Positions 31,226 to 42,559 are shown, counted from the first letter of the stretch. The stretch is DNA of 64,000 nt from Flectonema sp. DT1601 (GCA_964019425.1 OZ025801.1:1054001-1118000), one strand, 5' to 3'. Numbers and translations are program-made. Notes: generated by a model from the sequence alone, not told the origin.

Positions 31226-32701
31226 ATGGGTGTATCTCAAAGTAGAGGGTCAGGTCCTATGACTGCGCAGGCTCTGCAGAAGGCATTCAATGTGACGGAA
31301 TGTCGTGAAGTTTACAGCAGTCGAGACTTCTCCCCGGAAGCGCTCTGCTGTTATAGCATTTTTGATGATGACAGAGAGAAGTCGCAGGCGATGTTAAAGA
31401 TGTTGAGAAAGGCAAAGAAGCTCACACCTGAGCAGTGTGTAATGAATAAATCCTTTGGGTGCTTCATTGGAATGGTAATTGGTGATGCCGCGGGAGCTCC
31501 GCTCGAATTTAGCTCTGTACGATACGGTGTAAACGAATCTGAGGGTTTGGATCATACTGAAATTTGGTTTCAGCCGGAGTACAACTCTTTTAGGCTGCAA
31601 CCTGGGCAGTGGACTGACGATGCTTCGATGGGACTTTGCTTGGCTGACTCGCTTCTTGTTACTAAAGATGAATTTGATCCGTTGAATCTTCGAATGAGAT
31701 TCTTAATGTGGCACGCGATGGGATATTGTAATGCTTTTGGTCTTGACTCTGGAAGATGGGACAAGACGTCCGTAGGTCTTGGAGGAAACATCGGAGAATC
31801 ACTCAGGGACTTCATCGAAAACGGAGAAAAATTTACCACTTCAGGCGACCTCGAAACATCTGGTAACGGTTCTGTAATGAGAAACGGCGCCATTCCAGCT
31901 TACTACCGCAATGATATTGAAGCAGGTATGCAGGCTGCTTACCAACAATCAAAAACAACTCACATGGGAGAGGAAGCGGCTGAATTGTGTCGCTTAATTT
32001 CTTTCATTTGTATTAAATTCATTAACGGAAGTTCTAAAGATCTTTTGGACGACATCTCTGGAGCTGGCTTCTCATCTAAACTGTATTCTATTGAGTGTCT
32101 TGTAAATGGAGAAAGAGAGAAGTCACACGAATCAAACAAGCACTTGGAACTTAGAGATAGAATGTGGGAGTGGAAATCTGATAAACATATTTACTGTGTT
32201 TCACGTGCAAAGAAGCAACCTGGATACATCGGAAGTTATGCTATGGATAACGTGTGTATGTCATTGCATTGTGTTTACACGACTTCATCATTTACTGAAG
32301 CTGTTATGAAGGCTGCTAATATGAGAGGTGATGCCGACTCTGTCGCAGCAGTTGTTGGACAGCTTGCAGGATCACTTTATGGTGTGAATGCTATCCCAGA
32401 GAGTTGGATTAATAAGATTCAGCAATGGGATAACCTCAACGTTGTTCATAGAGCCTTTCATCTTTACGAGCATTCTCATATTACAAGTGAGTTTTCTGAA
32501 CAGGCTATCGCAAGTGCCGTTAGCGGACCAGTAAAATACGTTAAACCTGTACGATGTGAAGATGATGATGGAAACACGTCCTACTCAGAGGTTTATGATT
32601 GTGAAGAGGTTTCTGGTTTTGAAAAATGTCATTCTATGGAAACACAACAGTCAGATGACATGATGATTAAGCCTGTTGACACTACAAGTAGAAAAGCCTA
32701 A
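31226..32701 (+). CDS. ADP-ribosylglycohydrolase family protein with N-myristoylation signal
   Basis: 491 residues. The DraG/ARH fold is marked by FIGMVIGDAAGAPLEF near 79, WTDDASMGLCLADSLL near 129 (first metal-binding cluster), SGNGSVMRNGAIPAYYR near 213 and GDADSVAAVVGQLAGSLYG near 369 (second metal-binding cluster). ARH-type enzymes remove ADP-ribose from Arg or Ser, or degrade ADP-ribose polymers, using two Mg ions. Both acidic clusters are intact, so it should be active. The N-terminus MGVSQSRG matches an N-myristoylation signal (Gly2, Ser6), suggesting membrane attachment, unusual for the family. The insert near 295-330 and the acidic tail are lineage-specific. The acceptor TTTCTTCAG (31208-31209) lies 17 nt before the ATG. 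Confidence 0.9.
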   Translation: MGVSQSRGSGPMTAQALQKAFNVTECREVYSSRDFSPEALCCYSIFDDDREKSQAMLKMLRKAKKLTPEQCVMNKSFGCFIGMVIGDAAGAPLEFSSVRYGVNESEGLDHTEIWFQPEYNSFRLQPGQWTDDASMGLCLADSLLVTKDEFDPLNLRMRFLMWHAMGYCNAFGLDSGRWDKTSVGLGGNIGESLRDFIENGEKFTTSGDLETSGNGSVMRNGAIPAYYRNDIEAGMQAAYQQSKTTHMGEEAAELCRLISFICIKFINGSSKDLLDDISGAGFSSKLYSIECLVNGEREKSHESNKHLELRDRMWEWKSDKHIYCVSRAKKQPGYIGSYAMDNVCMSLHCVYTTSSFTEAVMKAANMRGDADSVAAVVGQLAGSLYGVNAIPESWINKIQQWDNLNVVHRAFHLYEHSHITSEFSEQAIASAVSGPVKYVKPVRCEDDDGNTSYSEVYDCEEVSGFEKCHSMETQQSDDMMIKPVDTTSRKA

Positions 32702-33208
32702 ATTACTAATTGTACTTTATTATTAATACCCGAAGGGAGTATGTATGAGTTTGTTGAAGCTGCGCCTCGCCAACACTAGCCCATGAAGCGCGTAGCCTTC
32801 GAACTCTTGACGTAGCATATTATCCGTCAACAAGTTAAATATAATCTAAATGATTACTGGCAGAAATGATTTGAAATGGGAGAGGGGAAAAATAATAATA
32901 ATATAATAAAAAACAAAAATGCAAATAAGAATCTTGCTGACTAGCACAACAAAAAAAACGACTTGTCAAAAAAAAAAAGAGAAAAAAAAAAGCTTCCTCT
33001 CATGAAGCCATAAATCTAGCCTTTCGCTTCTCACAACTTTTATTACTCTATCTTTTTACCGCTGTTGACCTTGGTATATACTTTTGATGTGAGTAGTTGT
33101 GTTGTAATCTTAATTTAATCATTTCACAGCGGATGATGTCCAAGCTTGTTTACGTATTGAAGGGTAATTATTAATTACTTTATGTAATTGGTTTACAGAT
33201 TTTATAAC
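32702..33208. other. Intergenic
   Basis: Mixed sequence followed by A-rich runs. GGTTTACAG (33197-33198) is the acceptor before the next ATG. No gene is seen. Confidence 0.6.
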
Positions 33209-34507
33209 ATGAAGCAATCAGTTATCTTGTTATGCACAGCACTTTTAACTGCTGTTCAGGGAAGAGGGATAAGTGAGAGGAGGGTTCCTGTTTTTAGGGA
33301 TATTCCTCTAACGAGGGTTAATGGTGAGCCATCCCGTTCGCAACGAGTTCCTACTTTGAAAGTTTTTAGACTCGAGAGATCAGTAGCTTCATCATCATGC
33401 TGCAGGCCAAAGATTCCTCAGTGTTGTACTTTGGGAACAGGAAATCTTTGGATTGCGAACTCTGGTGATTTGGCAACACAACCTGATGTCTTTAATGAAA
33501 AGTGTTTGAATTCGCTTGATTTTGGTATTGCGCCGTCACTGACTGCAGGACAACCGTTTTGTCATTCAATTGATCTGCCTGGAGCAGCCGTTATCACTTC
33601 AGCAGCTCTTCATATTAAATTAATTAGTAGCCCCCCGTGTGGTATTATTTCTGACAGGTTTTGTTTAATTACTGGAGATAATAATGAATGGTGTACCTTA
33701 TTACAGCCGGGTGATAATACTTTTTGTTTAAACTTAGAAGATTTAGGTTTGTTGTCAGCTGGAATGTCACCACTTTTAATTAGAGCTGCTCATCACACTG
33801 CAGTAGATTCAATGCGGTTCGAAGTGAATATGTGTCTGCCGCCATCACCTTCTATTCCAGTACCTGCAGTTGAACACGACTTTACTAATAATCTTAATTC
33901 GAATACGGGTTCTCCAGCATTCTCATGGGTTGGTTCTTCTGCTTACTTTGTTGGTGGTCCTGAGGGAACGTCTGCAAAGTTTGAATCATCAGCATCGTAC
34001 CTCGCTGCTCCAAATGACATTTCCCAACAAGGTGGTCACGCTATGTCGATGGCTCTTTGGATTTACTTTGATTCTGAGGTAAATCTTGCTTACCAAGGTC
34101 TTCCAATTATCACAAAGTATGGTTCTTACAGATGGATGTTCAACCCAGGTCAGCATTGGACATACAACCACGTTCATCTAGGACCTGGTTTTGGAGATTT
34201 AGTCCACGCGAATCCTGCTTTTGTTGGACCTGATAACACGATTCCAATCAAGAAATGGATCTGTATGGCTGTTACTATTAAGGTTGATACTATCGCTGGA
34301 TCAACTACACTTCACTACTATCAGAATGGACAGCTTTGGGCACCTCCTACTGTACGCAATGTTGTGTATAATATGGATGGGACTTCTGACTTGTTTATTA
34401 ACACAGATACTGGTGGTTATTGGCCAGGTAAAATAGACAAGTACAGCATGTGGAAGCAAGTCTTAACAGCACAGGATGTCAGTGAGTGGTGTAGCTGCCC
34501 TCCTTGA
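33209..34507 (+). CDS. Secreted LamG-like (concanavalin-fold) Cys-rich protein
   Basis: 432 residues. A signal peptide MKQSVILLCTALLTAVQG covers 1-18. Residues 50-220 form a Cys-rich unknown domain with paired Cys (SSCCRP, QCCTLG). Residues about 228-432 show a LamG/jelly-roll pattern: LAAPNDISQQGGHAMSMALW, IITKYGSYRWMFNP, KKWICMAVTIK, TTLHYYQNGQLW, and GKIDKYSMWKQVLTAQDVSEW, the typical final strands of a LamG_3 domain. It is probably secreted or cell-surface and may bind glycans or proteins. No membrane anchor is visible. The acceptor AG at 33197-33198 is 10 nt before the ATG. Confidence 0.82.
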   Translation: MKQSVILLCTALLTAVQGRGISERRVPVFRDIPLTRVNGEPSRSQRVPTLKVFRLERSVASSSCCRPKIPQCCTLGTGNLWIANSGDLATQPDVFNEKCLNSLDFGIAPSLTAGQPFCHSIDLPGAAVITSAALHIKLISSPPCGIISDRFCLITGDNNEWCTLLQPGDNTFCLNLEDLGLLSAGMSPLLIRAAHHTAVDSMRFEVNMCLPPSPSIPVPAVEHDFTNNLNSNTGSPAFSWVGSSAYFVGGPEGTSAKFESSASYLAAPNDISQQGGHAMSMALWIYFDSEVNLAYQGLPIITKYGSYRWMFNPGQHWTYNHVHLGPGFGDLVHANPAFVGPDNTIPIKKWICMAVTIKVDTIAGSTTLHYYQNGQLWAPPTVRNVVYNMDGTSDLFINTDTGGYWPGKIDKYSMWKQVLTAQDVSEWCSCPP

Positions 34508-35553
34508 TCAGATGGTCATCTGGGTTAGTGGTTATTCGTGAAATTATAAAAAAAAAAAAAAAAAAACGTTTCCCAGCTATTTTGTTCGTCATCTTCATGT
34601 AAAACCAGACTAGCTAAGGTTTTTCTCTTTACCCCCGTCTCATTCTCTCTCTTCAATATAACTGAGCACCTCTTAGAATATCGTTGTTTAGTAATGGATA
34701 CGTGAATTTTCTCTGTCCGCCAGAGCCGTCTTCGATGCCGTGTAGTACCTGAAAATACAGAATTGAACATCGTTCTTGTGTCTGGTTTCTTAACAAGTGT
34801 TTTTATCAGTAGTATCACTACAAGAAGTCTCTACTAATTAAATAAAGGATTCAAAGAGTGCTGTTGTTCTTCAAGTAGGAGTTATCATCTTTCCTGTCGT
34901 CTATTTTTTTCAAAATGAAATGTTTCGTTACGCGCTTTATTAATTATGGTAGCGTACGTCTGTTGTGTTGGGAATCCACGAAATGCACGGCTGCGCAAAC
35001 GGTCCTTGGTAACGCGTGAGACTTTCAGTATTTTTTTGCAGTTTGGAGCTTGTGCGAAATAACATAAATATCATGCACAAAATCCTTCCTCAGATTACAA
35101 CCCGCGATGATTAATGATCGTGTCAGCGGAAACGTCTTTCAACTTCAGTGTTGAAGGATCACCCTTCGTGAGGACCCTTTTTTTAAAATTTAATTTACTA
35201 TTCGCAATTTCTTTCTCTCTCTCGAACGATCGATTAGCCCCTTCCCTTTCTTTTTTAAAAAAAAAAAAAAAAAAAAAGGAACGAAGGGGCAGATTTCCGT
35301 TATATTTTTCCGATTTTTTCCCTCTTCTATATATAAGTTCATGTGTTCAGCAACATTCATCGTATTTGTGTGTTTCTGTTTTACACATTGAAGCCAATTT
35401 GACGGGGTATCGTTCTTTGTCATAATTTGTTTCTTCGCATTGCCTGCAATATGTTTTAATTTTTTTTTTGTTTTTGTAACAGGAAAAAAAGGGAATAAAA
35501 AATAGATGCCACGGAAATAGTTTCCGTCAGGAGATTTATAAAGCACGGCAGTA
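34508..35553. other. Intergenic, about 1 kb, no gene seen
   Basis: Contains an A run (34550-34566), a long A run near 35257-35277 and TAGTTTCCGTCAG (AG 35529-35530), the probable acceptor for the next gene. No convincing ORF. Confidence 0.6.
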
Positions 35554-36340
35554 ATGGCCCTAAAAAAGGAAGAGAAGAGTGAGCCTTTGATTCTAAAGGT
35601 CAAAGAAGAGAATGCAAGTATGTATACTTTTAATATATTTTAAAAATAACTGTCAGCTGAGTTTGGATGAAGTAACAACAAAAATATCCCAAAAAAGGTG
35701 TGGAAGAAGATATCGATGCGCACATTAGTAACCTTCAGCAACAAATTGAAAATATTGAAAAAGAACAGGTGTGAAAACCTTTATATTTATTCTTATTTTT
35801 ATCAAATCAACCCACGGCGACAATAGTAATACTAACAAACAGGAAGCATCCGAGAGGGTATCTTCTTCAGCCCTTACTAATAGCGACGCTTCTTACTGGC
35901 AAAAGAAGCGAGAGACAGACTTACGGTCTGTTTACGTTGGTCAAATTGACTACAGTGTGACTCCAGAAGAATTAGCAACTCTAATGGGAGTTGCTGGAGT
36001 CGTAAACAGAGTTACTCTTCTAACGGATAAATGGACTGGCTATCCAAAAGGATCTGGTTACGTAGAATACGAGTCCTTACTGAGCGCATCCAAGGCACTA
36101 AAACTCAACCAAGTTGTCTATCGGGGTAGGTTCTTAAGAATTGAACAAAAAAGAACAAATGTCCCTTGGTTCATAGCATCTCGATACGGTGGATATGATG
36201 CTATTCCTTTTGGTTTAAATGGTCGTGTTGCAGGTGCCACCAGACAGGGTCTTCAGGCCCGTGCATGGTTCACTCATACTGTTGGTCAAAATAGATTTGT
36301 TCCGTACTCTAAACCACAACCTGCAGGGAAGGCAGCATAA
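35554..36340 (+). CDS. PABPN1-like nuclear poly(A)-binding protein (coiled coil plus RRM)
   Basis: Three exons (35554-35617, 35698-35768, 35843-36340) give 210 residues. Residues about 23-46 form the short helix EEDIDAHISNLQQQIENIEK, like the coiled coil preceding the RRM in PABPN1. The RRM spans about 68-145 with RNP2 VYVGQI and RNP1 GSGYVEY, plus the family-specific YRGRFLRIEQKRTNVP end. The C-terminus is Arg/Gly-containing (GLNGRVAGATRQGLQARAW), as expected for nuclear import and methylation. PABPN1 proteins control poly(A) tail length and mRNA export. The ATG lies 24 nt after an acceptor (AG 35529-35530). Confidence 0.9.
35618..35697 (+). other. cis intron 1 (80 nt) of the PABPN1-like gene
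   Basis: Donor GTATGT, acceptor CCCAAAAAAG. Splicing yields EENA-SVEEDID, an uninterrupted acidic helix. Confidence 0.82.
35769..35842 (+). other. cis intron 2 (74 nt) of the PABPN1-like gene
   Basis: Donor GTGTGA, acceptor ACTAACAAACAG. The yeast-like TACTAAC branch sequence sits only a few bases before the acceptor. Splicing joins KEQ to EASERV. Confidence 0.88.
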
Positions 36341-36709
36341 AAAGCTATGCTAATAATCGAATTATATTTGTTAGCAAGCAGAGTTAGTACAAGTTATGTC
36401 GACTTGTTTTGTGCAGAGCACTAGAGCGACCCTGCTGTGGTATTGTTGAGATTTATTGACAAGTACCCCCGCCTGGTTTTATTCTTGATGAATATATATG
36501 ATTCTTTTTCTTTTACTTCATTCAATACTTCCCAGTTACAAAAGGTACCTCTACAGGTGGATTTATCTGTTTGTTGTTTGTGATGGATGTTTGACCTTCT
36601 GCTTGGATGGATAAAAACAAAATATAAATAACTACTGCTACCCATTACCGTTATAGTTGATAACGTCTAATGTTACTTTTATCTCATCAGTTTACATTCT
36701 GTTCATTAA
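36341..36709. other. Intergenic
   Basis: No ORF of note. TTTTATCTCATCAG (AG 36689-36690) is the acceptor for the next gene. Confidence 0.6.
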
Positions 36710-39407
36710 ATGGCTAAGGAAGTGATATTACTGTTACTGTTGCTATTCAAAGAAGTATACTCATTGGATTCTGTAGCCTGCAAAGGAGGAACAGCTGAGT
36801 TTTCTAACAAGTCCGATGATACGATTAATTGCTTGGGAACTAATTGTAAGAATTGCAACATGAATTGTCAACCAAAAAGAGCATGCACGGCAATATGCCA
36901 AGCAGAAGATTCATGTGCGGGAACTAACTTATCATGCTCAACGACAACAGGAAGCTGTACCATTGAATGCAGAGGGATGCATTCTTGCAAAGGGGCTGTA
37001 ATAACTTGTCCTATTGGATCTACCTGTAGCGTATTATGCAGTGGATATCAATCATGTAGTGGCTTAACTATATTACAACACACTGGATACGGCATCACTT
37101 ATGGGGAACTCATTATCGATTGTAAAACAGAAGATGCCTGCATTGGATCAAATATCTCTTGTTCTAATAAAGGAGGTTGTGATATTAATTGTTCAGATCA
37201 GAGATCTTGTGAAAGTATTACTGTTACAGGTGGTGATGGTTCTTCTCCTCTAAGTCTTACATGTGGAGACAATTCATGTGGAGATTCTAAAGTGACATGT
37301 CCATCAACAGGTTCCTGTACAGTTAATTGTATTGATGGAAGTTCTTCTTGTAAGGGAATGGACATCAGAGGACAATCACTACAAACTGGAAGCTTGGAAC
37401 TAAATTGTATTTCAAGAAGAGCTTGTGTTTCTGTGAATGTCACGTGTCCTCTTTCTGGTAGTTGTGATGTTACTTGTCAAAATCAAGAATCCTGCTCTAA
37501 GAATTCAGTTACTTGTCCACGAGCAGGGGATTGCACTGTTTCCTGTTCAGGCACATCAAGTTGTAAGGGCGCTACTTGGAACCACAACAGGGGAAGTACC
37601 AGTGGCTACACAGATATTAAGTGCGGAGAACAACATGCGTGCACGAATACAATTCTTCAGTGTGGTGTTGGAATTTGTAAGAGAGACTGCTCTGCAAAAA
37701 ACTCCTGTGAGCGGTCTTCTGTTGATTGCGCTGCTGCCGCACTGCTGCGATATAACATGCTCGGGTACTAAAAGTTGCACCAGTAGCAACATGAAGTGTG
37801 CATCAGGTCAACCGCATTGCAACTTGAAATGCGGAGGGAATGCAGCCTGCACCTCCCTGAAAGTCGAAGGTACTTTCCAGCCTGTTTGCACCGATACTAG
37901 TATTTGTACGAAATACATTTTTGATATCGCGAATAGCAGCAACACTACTTTTATTCCTGCTAAGCTAACAGTAAAGACTCCGGTGCCGACGAATGTTTCG
38001 ACGATAGCGCCGCGAGGATTGACGAAAGCTGATAAAAAAACTGTCAGCACAGCGGGCAGCACGGCATCAGCGTTGACGGTGGCATCCCCCACGTCAGTTG
38101 CTTCAGCTGGAAGGTTATCATTGATAAGGAACTTGGGATGCAGTGTTGATGATGTCGATCTTCAGGAATCAGAGAATCTTGACTGGGAGTTTCACCCAAG
38201 CAGATTGGCAATAAATCTTTCGGATGACGAACACAAATATATGATTGGAGCCCTTATAATGAATCCTCTCTTGTTGGTTTCTATTTTATTATTACTTCTC
38301 GTAATTAGTAAAATGATTTCTACCTACAATGGAATAACATATTCAAAAGTGTTGGGGACTTGGAAGACACCAGGGATAGTTTTCATACCTTATCTATTCT
38401 TACTTCAGGGGACTAGTCTGGTTGCTACTCGACTGGTGTTCGATTCACCTGCTGCAGTTGCTGTACTCTCGTCTGTTGTTTTCTTGTCTTGTATCGGATC
38501 ACCTGTTCTGTTATATTATTATGTGTTGAGAAACGTTCAGTCAAAAGCTATTCAGATACCTGATCCTCGCCTACACCCCGACGATCTCATAGTCAAGGAG
38601 TTAATCTCTGAAGGAGAACCCATTGAACCATACAAAGGTTGGAAAGCTTTGGCTTATAAATTTATAGTCGGTGATCGTATTTGGGTTTCTCGCGATAGCG
38701 ATTCGTATTTTGCTGAGAAATTTGGTGTTGTGTTTGAATCCTACAGAGAAGGGAAAACTTGGTTCGTATTGATTGACATTGGAGTAATGCTTACTCTGAG
38801 TATATTATCAGCGTGGCATCCTGGTAACAATGCTACAATGTGTGGGAGTAGAAATATTTTAATCTGCTTGCTGTTTTTATCATTTTTAATCGCAATTGTT
38901 TTCTACAAACCATTCTGTGCTGCTCTTGATAACCTTCTATCTGCATTGTTAGCTGGCATGATGTTCATCGCTGTTCTATTTATGACAATTGGGTTACTAA
39001 CATCCGCTGAAGGGGGGCTGTTATTTACACTCGCTGCATGGTGTCTATTGATATCAGCAATCCTAGTAGCTATTAAAGCAGTATGGGATATCGTATTGTA
39101 TGGTATTATCATCTACGTCTCTCGTAGAGCTACGACTAGGAAAGTTTTCAGAACCAAAGCTGCCATCATCTCTTTCGTAATTGAAGAACCTAAAGAAATG
39201 GAAGACGTTGTGAATGTGGATGCCCACGATCCTCTTTCTATTTCATTGAATGAATCTCTTCTTGAAGATAATAAACATGAAGTTCTATCGAATTCATTTT
39301 ATAAAATATCATCTACTAACCGACTTATTCCTCCTGTTGATCCATTCGCTACTTCATTTGGTAGTAGCAGCAGACGGATAATAATACATTGTAGAGGAGT
39401 GATGTAG
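36710..39407 (+). CDS. Cys-rich ectodomain, seven-helix membrane protein (paralogue 1; one apparent +1 frame change)
   Basis: A signal peptide (residues 1-19) is followed by an ectodomain to about 400 built from repeats C-x5-C-x3-C (such as GSCTIEC, GSCTVNC, GSCDVTC), then a Ser/Thr-rich linker, a conserved block CSVDDVDLQESENLDWEFHP, and about seven hydrophobic helices (first LIMNPLLLVSILLLLLVI, last LLISAILVAIKAVWDIVLYG). The cytosolic tail is acidic. The layout resembles a receptor or adhesin with a seven-helix anchor. The coding frame shifts by one base at about 37742: dropping that C gives DCAAAACCDITC, which exactly restores the repeat spacing. This is a sequencing error, a mutation or programmed frameshifting. 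With the shift the protein has 898 residues, close to its 924-residue paralogue at 46372-49146. Confidence 0.75.
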
Positions 39408-40846
39408 TCATCGTCTTGTACTGACACTGTTTTATTCATACTAGTGGAGTCAACATAATTAAGATGTTCCTTACAATACTTGACGCTTGCGGCAGTGTTG
39501 TGTTTCAGTATCCTTGTTTTCCCTCTCCCTTTGCATTACACACCGGTTGCACACAAATAAAAACAAAGTGAGAATTATTTAGTGAGGTGCCGATTCTTTT
39601 TTTGTTGTTATCAAGGCGCCGCTGCAATGAAAATTCGAACAGCGAGACACTAAATATTAAGATTTCTTACAATATGTTTCACTACATGAAATACTTAACA
39701 TTTGATGTCCTAGTTTGCGTATTCCATTAGTGTTATCCAGATCGCGTCTTCTCAAATGTATTTCTTTAAATGGTGATACTCTTTTTTTATTCTCCCTCTC
39801 TTTTTCAAAAACTTTCAAAAAGATTAGTATTATCTATTGTCATGTTTTATAACTAACGAATTTTTAATTCGATTTTGTTGTTGTTTTTTTTTAATTGACT
39901 CACACTGGTAATCGAATTGTTGGACTTGGCGTATACCAATGTGGTGATGCTGTTTTATTCTCCCTCTCTTTTTCAAAAATTTCAAAAGATAAATATAAAA
40001 TCTATTTTTCATCCGTTGTTATTACCGTTCCTGTATTTCGTTAAAAGGAAATCCATTGCTGTTGGTTTCGTTATTTATTTCTCTGACCATAGCTTTATAT
40101 TTACTCCACTTTATTCGACTTTTCTTCGAGTTTCCGTTCTTTTTTTTTTTTTTTTTTTTTTGTACCGACGTAGTCGGGAGAAGAAACTATTCAGATTGAA
40201 AGCCGTTATTTCCTATGGTCTCATCTGTCTGTAAATACGAGGCTAATCCGAATGGTTTTTTTTTTTTTTTTTTTTTTTTTTTCAAAAGGAAGATAAAGAT
40301 TTACCCTTTATGATCAAATTCATAACAGTTCTCGAACTGGATATTTATCATCATTGTCATGACCGTTGGCATTTAACTGCGTCGTTGTTGGGAGTGAGGT
40401 ATCTATCCAAATCCATCACCTGCGTTTTTTAAAAAAAGATAAAATAAAAACATAAAATTAAGAATCCGTTCCATCAATAGAACTGATTGACTTCTTTGTA
40501 TCCGATGGTATTGCTGATATCAGGAGGTGAGTTAGTTGTTATTATTATTATTATCTTTTCTTTCTAATAAGTACCCACCCCCCGCTATTGATGAATGACT
40601 TTTTAACTTCGGTTAAGTGTAAGTTGTAACGGACTACAGGGTATGGGACGCTCAACCTGTTAGCCAGATTTGACAACGTCTTCTGGTCAGTAAGACAAAA
40701 AATATGGTTTTCTCTTTTTATGTCTTCTTTGATTAGCAACTACAAATATTTTTCAGTCAAGTACTTAATGATATTAGTTTTGTTTTTAATACCTAAAGTT
40801 GTTACTGTTTTCACATTGTCAAAGTTTCACCCCCCGCCATTGATGG
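39408..40846. other. Intergenic, 1.4 kb, with duplicated segments
   Basis: It holds an imperfect direct repeat of about 50 nt (39771-39825 and 39942-39990), T runs at 40139-40160 and 40256-40281, and the first copy of a 24-nt element that recurs at the HDAC start (40576-40599 and 40828-40851). An acceptor-like TTTTTCAG ends at 40756. No gene is seen. Confidence 0.55.
39771..39990. repeat. Imperfect direct repeat, about 50 nt, copies at 39771-39825 and 39942-39990
   Basis: Both copies read TGGTGAT, a variable T-rich stretch, ATTCTCCCTCTCTTTTTCAA and then an A/TTTC-rich end to AAAAGAT, with a few mismatches and one small length difference. It looks like a local duplication. Confidence 0.7.
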
Positions 40847-42559
40847 ATGACGAAGGGTGTGCGAGGAGCTGCCGCCAGTAGCGTTTCTTTAAAAAGTACC
40901 GACGGCAGGCAACTCGTCATCCGATTTGGAAAGGACGAGGCCTACTGCAGCATCGATGGAGGAGATGCTCACACTGTAAAGGAAGTTCGATATATTAAAA
41001 AACAACAGAAATTGTTCTTTCCGAGAACCAAACTTCAAGGGATAAAGATAAGTGAGAAGGACTATGAAAGAGAGCTTCAGATATTAGAAGGAGCATTAGA
41101 TACTCGTGGGATTGAAAACGATATCGACAGTGTGAAGAAACAACCGATAGAGAAAAAAATAGTAGTTTCAGTAGGCGATCACGTAAAGGCTGAAAACCAC
41201 GCTGAAACAAAAGTATACAGAGTTGTTAGAGAAATGAAAGCATGGAATCGCTATGAATTGGAAGACTGTTCTTTCGGAGACATAATCTGGAGAGATGCAA
41301 AGGCATTGACATTGTGGCCCAACAGTAGACCGGCCATTGGTTGGGATCCTCTCATGTGTGACCACGGTACTGATCATGAGAACATCTTAGAAGCACCTGA
41401 GCGACCAACCAGAACAAAACACCTGTGGGAGCACTTACTTTCATTAAATATTTTGGATTCTTGTTGCGTACAACCTACAATGCAGCAATGCTTTCCTTCA
41501 GAATTAGAATTATCAAAACGAATGGAATACTTGAAAGAAATTATTTGTTCTATTCACACCAAATCACATTATGAGAAAGTAATGGCAGGCGACTCATCTT
41601 GTATCAAAGACGTTGCGAATAGTGCTGAAACACAAATGTCTGAAGGAACAGCTAAAGCAGCCATAACAGCAGTTGATACCTGTTTACGATTAGCTGATGA
41701 AGTCATTCAAGGGAATGCCCCTTCAGGTATCGCAATCGTAAGACCTCCTGGACACCATGCTGAAGCTGATTTCGCAATGGGATTCTGTTACTTTAACAAC
41801 ATTGCAATCACAGCTGCTGCTCTCTTAATGAGAACTTCTATTAAGAAAGTTGCAATCTTAGACTGGGACGTCCATCATGGAAATGGAATTCAAAACGCAT
41901 TTTATTCTTCCGATGAAGTCTTGTACATCTCTTTACATGTCTATGCGAATGGGAAGTTCTATCCTGGAACTGGAAGACTACAAGAAACTGGAGCTGAAGC
42001 AGGACGGGGTCACAACATAAACATAGCGTGGTCCGAAATAGGAGCTGGGGACACTGACTGCGACATAGCATTTGAAGTCCTAGTGATGCCAGTGTTACGT
42101 CAGTTTGGTGCAGATGTACTTCTCGTGTCGTCAGGTTTTGATGCTGCTGACGGAGATCCATTAGGTCAGTGTAAAGTAACTCCGAATGGATTCTCAAGGA
42201 TGACAGAACATATTCTAACATTATCAAATTGTAAGATCATCGCAGCATTAGAAGGAGGATATGATTTAAACTGTCTTGGTGATTGTACTACTTCAGTACT
42301 ACAGATGCTTCAAAAACACTCAATTGTTCCTCCAAAACGTACCCCACTAACCCTCTCACCAGACTTGTACAACACTACGACATCTGTTTGGTCTGATGTT
42401 AGACCTTCTTCGGTGTATAATTTGTTTGATGTTGTTTCTATTCTTCAAAAGCATTGGTCGTGCCTAACAGAACCTCTCGAGTTCCTAAAAGACGCAGCCT
42501 CTCACATCCGTGGAAAAGAAACAGCCAGATTACTGCGAAAGCGCTTTGAAGTTGAATAA
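40847..42559 (+). CDS. Class II histone deacetylase-type amidohydrolase with N-terminal extension
   Basis: 570 residues. The C-terminal 400 residues form an arginase-deacetylase fold with class II signatures: DHGTDHENILEAPERPTRT near 168, IVRPPGHHAEADFAMGFCYFNN near 296 (tandem His), KVAILDWDVHHGNGIQNAFY near 333 (zinc ligands Asp and His), LLVSSGFDAADGDPLG near 425 and ALEGGYDL near 468. All catalytic residues are present, so it should deacetylate lysine or a small substrate. The N-terminal 160 residues are unrelated; part of them (GDHVKAENHAETKVYRV) resembles a small Tudor-like barrel, tentatively. A competing ATG at 40843 gives a 12-codon overlapping reading frame that could damp translation. 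Confidence 0.92.
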   Translation: MTKGVRGAAASSVSLKSTDGRQLVIRFGKDEAYCSIDGGDAHTVKEVRYIKKQQKLFFPRTKLQGIKISEKDYERELQILEGALDTRGIENDIDSVKKQPIEKKIVVSVGDHVKAENHAETKVYRVVREMKAWNRYELEDCSFGDIIWRDAKALTLWPNSRPAIGWDPLMCDHGTDHENILEAPERPTRTKHLWEHLLSLNILDSCCVQPTMQQCFPSELELSKRMEYLKEIICSIHTKSHYEKVMAGDSSCIKDVANSAETQMSEGTAKAAITAVDTCLRLADEVIQGNAPSGIAIVRPPGHHAEADFAMGFCYFNNIAITAAALLMRTSIKKVAILDWDVHHGNGIQNAFYSSDEVLYISLHVYANGKFYPGTGRLQETGAEAGRGHNINIAWSEIGAGDTDCDIAFEVLVMPVLRQFGADVLLVSSGFDAADGDPLGQCKVTPNGFSRMTEHILTLSNCKIIAALEGGYDLNCLGDCTTSVLQMLQKHSIVPPKRTPLTLSPDLYNTTTSVWSDVRPSSVYNLFDVVSILQKHWSCLTEPLEFLKDAASHIRGKETARLLRKRFEVE

